Origin: an uncultured Clostridia bacterium
Lineage (GTDB): Bacteria; Bacillota; Clostridia; Peptostreptococcales; Anaerovoracaceae
DNA: 25,627 nucleotides
Assembly: GCA_934255435.1 (NCBI GenBank)
Contig: CAKQNZ010000009.1
Location: forward strand, 1-25,627
Direction of reading: 5' to 3'
The position numbers were made by a program, and so were the translations under genes. Below the pieces are notes generated by a model. The model worked only from the letters and a program-made list of their open reading frames with translations, made no database searches and had not been told where the DNA came from. Positions 22,327-25,627 of this stretch are shown one piece after another (the stretch's first letter is position 1; each line of letters begins with the position of its first letter).

Positions 22327-24795
22327 ATGGTAAGACTGGAACATGTCAACAAGTATTTCAACCGCAGGCGGAAGAACGAAATACATGTAATCAATGATAC
22401 CTCCCTGACTTTCGAGAACAAAGGGCTGGTGACTTTCCTGGGCCCCAGTGGATGCGGCAAGACGACGCTGCTGAATGTCATCGGCGGTCTCGACAAGGTG
22501 AACAAAGGTCGTGTGTTCATAAACGGCCAGCGCATCACAGGCAGGACAGCAGGCAGAGTGGACAAGATAAGGAATCTGAACGTAGGATACATATTCCAGA
22601 ACTACAATCTCGTGGACGATATGACTGTCTTCGACAATGTAGCCATCGCACTGAAAATGGTAGGAGTCAAAGACCGCCGTGAGATCGAGGAAAAGGTGAA
22701 CTACGTCCTTGAAAAAGTCGGAATGTACCGTTACAGGAACCGTTACGCCGACATGCTTTCAGGAGGAGAGCGCCAGAGAGTCGGCATAGCCAGAGCACTT
22801 GTCAAGAACCCTTCTATAGTCATTGCAGACGAGCCTACAGGCAATCTGGACAGCAGGAACACTCTGGAAGTCATGAATATCATCAAATCCATTTCCGAGG
22901 ACAAGCTGGTGATACTGGTGACTCATGAGGAAAAGCTGGCGGAGTTCTATGCATCGAGGATAATAAGGCTGTCTGACGGCAGGATAGTATCCGATGAAAA
23001 CAACGATCATGCCGGCAACCTGGACTATCGTGTGGACAACAGGATATATCTGAAAGATATCAGGGACCACAAGCGTCTGAAGACCGATAAATACAACATC
23101 GACTTCTATAATGACAGCCAGGAGGACATACATCTCGACGTTGTTGTCAGAAACGGCAATATATATATCAGGACCAAGGGCGATAAAGACAGGATCGAAG
23201 TCATCGATGAAGCCTCCAGCATTGAGCTGATAGATGGAAACTACAAGGAGATGACGCAGGAGGATTCTGCAGGTGACAGTTTCGACCTCAGCCGCCTTGA
23301 AGTCAGAGGCAGACGCAGATACAGATCCATATTCAATCCGGTCACGACTATCACCAACGGGTTCAGGACTGTATTCAGATACAACATACTGAAGAAGATA
23401 CTGCTGGTAGGATTCTTTCTTTCAGCTGTATTCATCACATATGCATCCAGCAACATATTCGGAGAGCTCAATGTCACAGACGATGAATTCATCCAGACGG
23501 ACAAATCCTATATCAGCGTCATAAGCAAGGATACCGATATAGACCGGTACAAGGAGCTGGAGAAGAATGAAAACTACGATTATGTACTGCCGGGAGACGG
23601 CAGCATAACGCTGAGGATGCCTTACGACAATTATTTCCAGACTATGTCATACAGCGCAGGCATATCCGGTACACTGTCGGATATAGACAAAGTATCAAAA
23701 AGCGACCTGGCTTACGGCAGACTTCCGGAAAACAAAAATGAGATAGTCATCGACAAAATGGTCATCAGTAAAATGATAAAGAACGACAATATGGTCAAAC
23801 AGGCAGGTTTCGGCAGTGTGAAGTCTTTCATTGATCAGGATATCCCTGTGGCCAATATGCACTCTCTGAAGATAGTGGGTATATCTGACAGGCAGAGCCC
23901 GTGCATATATACAGACCGGAGCCTTTTCATCAACCTTCTTGCAAACACCGGAGCATCTGACAGCGAGACGGATTCAGATGACATGGACATGATGATGGTG
24001 GAATCCGGCACTCCGCAGTTCACAGGCACATATATCGACTACAAGCTGATGAAGAAAAAAGTAGATCTCAAGAAGGGCAGCTGGCCTGAGAAAAACTATG
24101 AAGTGCTGGTCAATGAAAAGAATTCCGAAGAGTGGAAGATAGGCAAGGAGATATCAAAGAACAAGATCAACGGTCACAAGCTGACGGTCTCCGGATATTA
24201 TTCCGACAGCAAAGACAGCGATTATATGCTGGTAAATCGCACGATGATAAAGTATGATCTCATCAAAAAGAGCAAGAACCTGACCATAAGCACGTCTGAC
24301 AAGAAAGCTGCGATAGCAGAGCTGAAGGACAGTGGCATGAATGCCAGAGACGCTTATGAAGAAAGCTACAAGACATACCGAAAGGCACAGTGGGAATCTG
24401 TACTCTCATCTCTTGTCATGGCAGGTGTAGTGCTGCTGATATCTTTCATAGAGATATTCCTGATAATCAGAGCTTCATTCCTGTCCAGGATAAAAGAAGT
24501 AGGCGTATACAGGGCAATAGGAGTCAAGAAGTCGGATATATACAGGATGTTCGGCAGCGAGATACTGGCAATAACGACGATGGCAAGTCTGCCTGGATTC
24601 CTGCTTACATCGTATATACTTTACAAGGTATCGCATCTGACAGACTACTTCGGACAAATGTATCTGGTATCACCTGTGATGCTGATAGCGACTATAGTCG
24701 TGATATTCGGATTCAACATGCTGTTCGGACTGCTGCCGGTATTCAGAACCATAAGAAAGACGCCTGCAGCCATACTCAGCAGGACAGACATATAA
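22327..24795 (+). CDS. ABC exporter, fused ATPase and MacB/FtsX-type permease (2)
   Basis: The 822-residue polypeptide has Walker A GPSGCGKT (39-46), Q-loop FQN (90-92), signature LSGGE (144-148) and Walker B IVIADE (164-169). An extra cytoplasmic stretch of about 100 residues (about 240-340) precedes the first membrane helix (about 355-375). A large extracellular domain and three C-terminal helices follow, with the typical FtsX-family text VGVYRAIGVKKSDIYRMFGSE. The ATG directly follows the stop of the first ABC gene with no gap, and GGGGGG lies upstream. Both ABC proteins differ clearly in sequence, so a heterodimer of two complete half-transporters is plausible. Last gene before the bidirectional terminator. 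Confidence 0.9.
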   Translation: MVRLEHVNKYFNRRRKNEIHVINDTSLTFENKGLVTFLGPSGCGKTTLLNVIGGLDKVNKGRVFINGQRITGRTAGRVDKIRNLNVGYIFQNYNLVDDMTVFDNVAIALKMVGVKDRREIEEKVNYVLEKVGMYRYRNRYADMLSGGERQRVGIARALVKNPSIVIADEPTGNLDSRNTLEVMNIIKSISEDKLVILVTHEEKLAEFYASRIIRLSDGRIVSDENNDHAGNLDYRVDNRIYLKDIRDHKRLKTDKYNIDFYNDSQEDIHLDVVVRNGNIYIRTKGDKDRIEVIDEASSIELIDGNYKEMTQEDSAGDSFDLSRLEVRGRRRYRSIFNPVTTITNGFRTVFRYNILKKILLVGFFLSAVFITYASSNIFGELNVTDDEFIQTDKSYISVISKDTDIDRYKELEKNENYDYVLPGDGSITLRMPYDNYFQTMSYSAGISGTLSDIDKVSKSDLAYGRLPENKNEIVIDKMVISKMIKNDNMVKQAGFGSVKSFIDQDIPVANMHSLKIVGISDRQSPCIYTDRSLFINLLANTGASDSETDSDDMDMMMVESGTPQFTGTYIDYKLMKKKVDLKKGSWPEKNYEVLVNEKNSEEWKIGKEISKNKINGHKLTVSGYYSDSKDSDYMLVNRTMIKYDLIKKSKNLTISTSDKKAAIAELKDSGMNARDAYEESYKTYRKAQWESVLSSLVMAGVVLLISFIEIFLIIRASFLSRIKEVGVYRAIGVKKSDIYRMFGSEILAITTMASLPGFLLTSYILYKVSHLTDYFGQMYLVSPVMLIATIVVIFGFNMLFGLLPVFRTIRKTPAAILSRTDI

Positions 24796-24837
24796 AGTCT
24801 GCATCATGACAAAGACAGAACGGTTTCATAATATATA

Positions 24838-24882
24838 AAAAATGCTGCATCGTGGTATCGTATCATGCGATGCAGCATTTTT
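24838..24882. terminator. Bidirectional terminator between the ABC operon and the nhaC-type gene
   Basis: AAAAATGCTGCATCG (24838-24852) and CGATGCAGCATTTTT (24868-24882) form a perfect 15-bp stem. The 15-base loop can fold further (TGGTA with TATCA, one G-U pair). The A run on one side and T run on the other make it work for both converging genes. Confidence 0.93.
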
Positions 24883-24897
24883 GTGTCCTTTACAGGC

Positions 24898-25627
24898 TTA
24901 CTGTTTGTCTTTTTTGTCCTTCTGCGGTCTGAATATGATGAACAGCAGCGTGGAGATCAGCATCAGTATCGGATAATAAAGATGCGGCATGATCTCTATC
25001 GGTGAGATCTTGACCAGTGCCGCTGCAGTCAGCAGCTGTGCACCGTAAGGGATAAGTCCCTGGCCTACCGAAGCGAATATATCAAGGATGGAAGCCACAC
25101 GTTTAGGCTCCACGCCGAACTCATCGCCTATTTCCTTTGCAACAGGTCCGGCCATGACGATAGCCACTGTATTATTGGCGGTACACAGATCTACAAGGAA
25201 CACCAGCAGAGCGATACCAAGCTCCGCACCACGCTTGCCGTTGACAGTCTTCTTTATGCCATCGATTATCAGGCTTATACCGCCGTTTTCCTTGATGAGA
25301 GAAACGATGCAGGCTACAAGTATGGATATTATGGATATCTCGAACAGTCCTGTCATACCCTTGCCGATGACACTGAACGCCTTGATGAATGTGAAGGAGC
25401 CGTTGACGATGCCTACTACCATGGAAAGGCCTATGCCTGTGAACAGTACTGCGAATACATTGAAACCGATGAGAGCTCCTATCAGTACCACCAGATAAGG
25501 CACTACCTCGATGATGTTGTAGTCGTATGCAGAGGCGGTCACCGACATGCCTCTGGTCTCGAGATAGTATATGATGACGGTCAGCACAGCCGCCGGCAGC
25601 ACGATGAAGAAATTCTGCCGGAACTTG
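24898..25627 (-). CDS. nhaC: Na+/H+ antiporter of the NhaC family (N-terminus beyond window)
   Basis: Only the last 243 codons are visible; the frame stays open to the right edge, and an internal ATG within a membrane helix is not a credible start. Six or so hydrophobic segments are seen. Family-type text includes VDLCTANNTVAIVMAGPVAK with polar residues inside a helix, ASILDIFASVGQGLIPYGAQ, and a lysine-rich cytoplasmic tail (PQKDKKDKQ). NhaC-type proteins exchange Na+ for H+, and some relatives exchange organic anions such as malate and lactate, so the substrate is uncertain. It converges on the ABC operon. Confidence 0.85.
   Translation of the reverse strand, partial: KFRQNFFIVLPAAVLTVIIYYLETRGMSVTASAYDYNIIEVVPYLVVLIGALIGFNVFAVLFTGIGLSMVVGIVNGSFTFIKAFSVIGKGMTGLFEISIISILVACIVSLIKENGGISLIIDGIKKTVNGKRGAELGIALLVFLVDLCTANNTVAIVMAGPVAKEIGDEFGVEPKRVASILDIFASVGQGLIPYGAQLLTAAALVKISPIEIMPHLYYPILMLISTLLFIIFRPQKDKKDKQ

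Overview
The window looks like chromosome from a Gram-positive anaerobe of the class Clostridia (Bacillota). Evidence: strong AGGAGG-type ribosome binding sites on nearly every gene, spoVS and a spoIIM-like gene, the Firmicute order rplS-rbgA-rnhB, a ZTP riboswitch ahead of formate-THF ligase, and a dlt (teichoic acid D-alanylation) operon. The genus cannot be read from the sequence; a lineage near the amino-acid-fermenting Eubacteriales is only a guess. No rRNA, tRNA, CRISPR array or insertion sequence was seen.

Left part (1-4276): a PAS/HAMP sensor histidine kinase on the minus strand runs off the left edge. spoVS follows on the plus strand with a strong terminator. Then comes an intact AgrA/LytTR-type response regulator with its own promoter and a palindrome at the start of the transcript. 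Its coupled partner kinase is a wreck: an in-frame TGA near the N-terminus, loss of the histidine box, and a break before the ATP-binding domain, where it joins an AT-rich fragment of an unidentified membrane protein.

Middle part (4277-13104) is mostly housekeeping: proB (no proA beside it) and a nudF-like Nudix gene; spoIIM on the minus strand, divergent from a XerD-like recombinase whose catalytic HxxR reads NxxR; rplS with a structured leader, then rbgA and rnhB; and a one-carbon (folate) cluster of fhs, fchA and folD. fhs sits behind a promoter and ZTP riboswitch. FolD lacks the lysine and glutamine needed for cyclohydrolase activity, and the neighbouring FchA is a separate cyclohydrolase, so the two steps appear split between two proteins.

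Right part (13201-25627) concerns the cell envelope. An isolated phage-type lysis cassette (phiLC3-like holin plus CHAP endolysin) sits with no other phage genes. After a minus-strand HI0933-type flavoprotein comes a tightly packed plus-strand operon: dltA-dltB-dltC-dltD, then a 53-residue DltX-like peptide gene overlapping the end of dltD, then two large ABC proteins that each fuse an ATPase to a MacB/FtsX-type permease. The operon ends at a 15-bp perfect hairpin that also serves the converging NhaC-type antiporter gene, which is cut by the right edge. The best candidates for something little described are the dlt-DltX-ABC-ABC arrangement, the orphan lysis cassette, and the response regulator left with a dead kinase.
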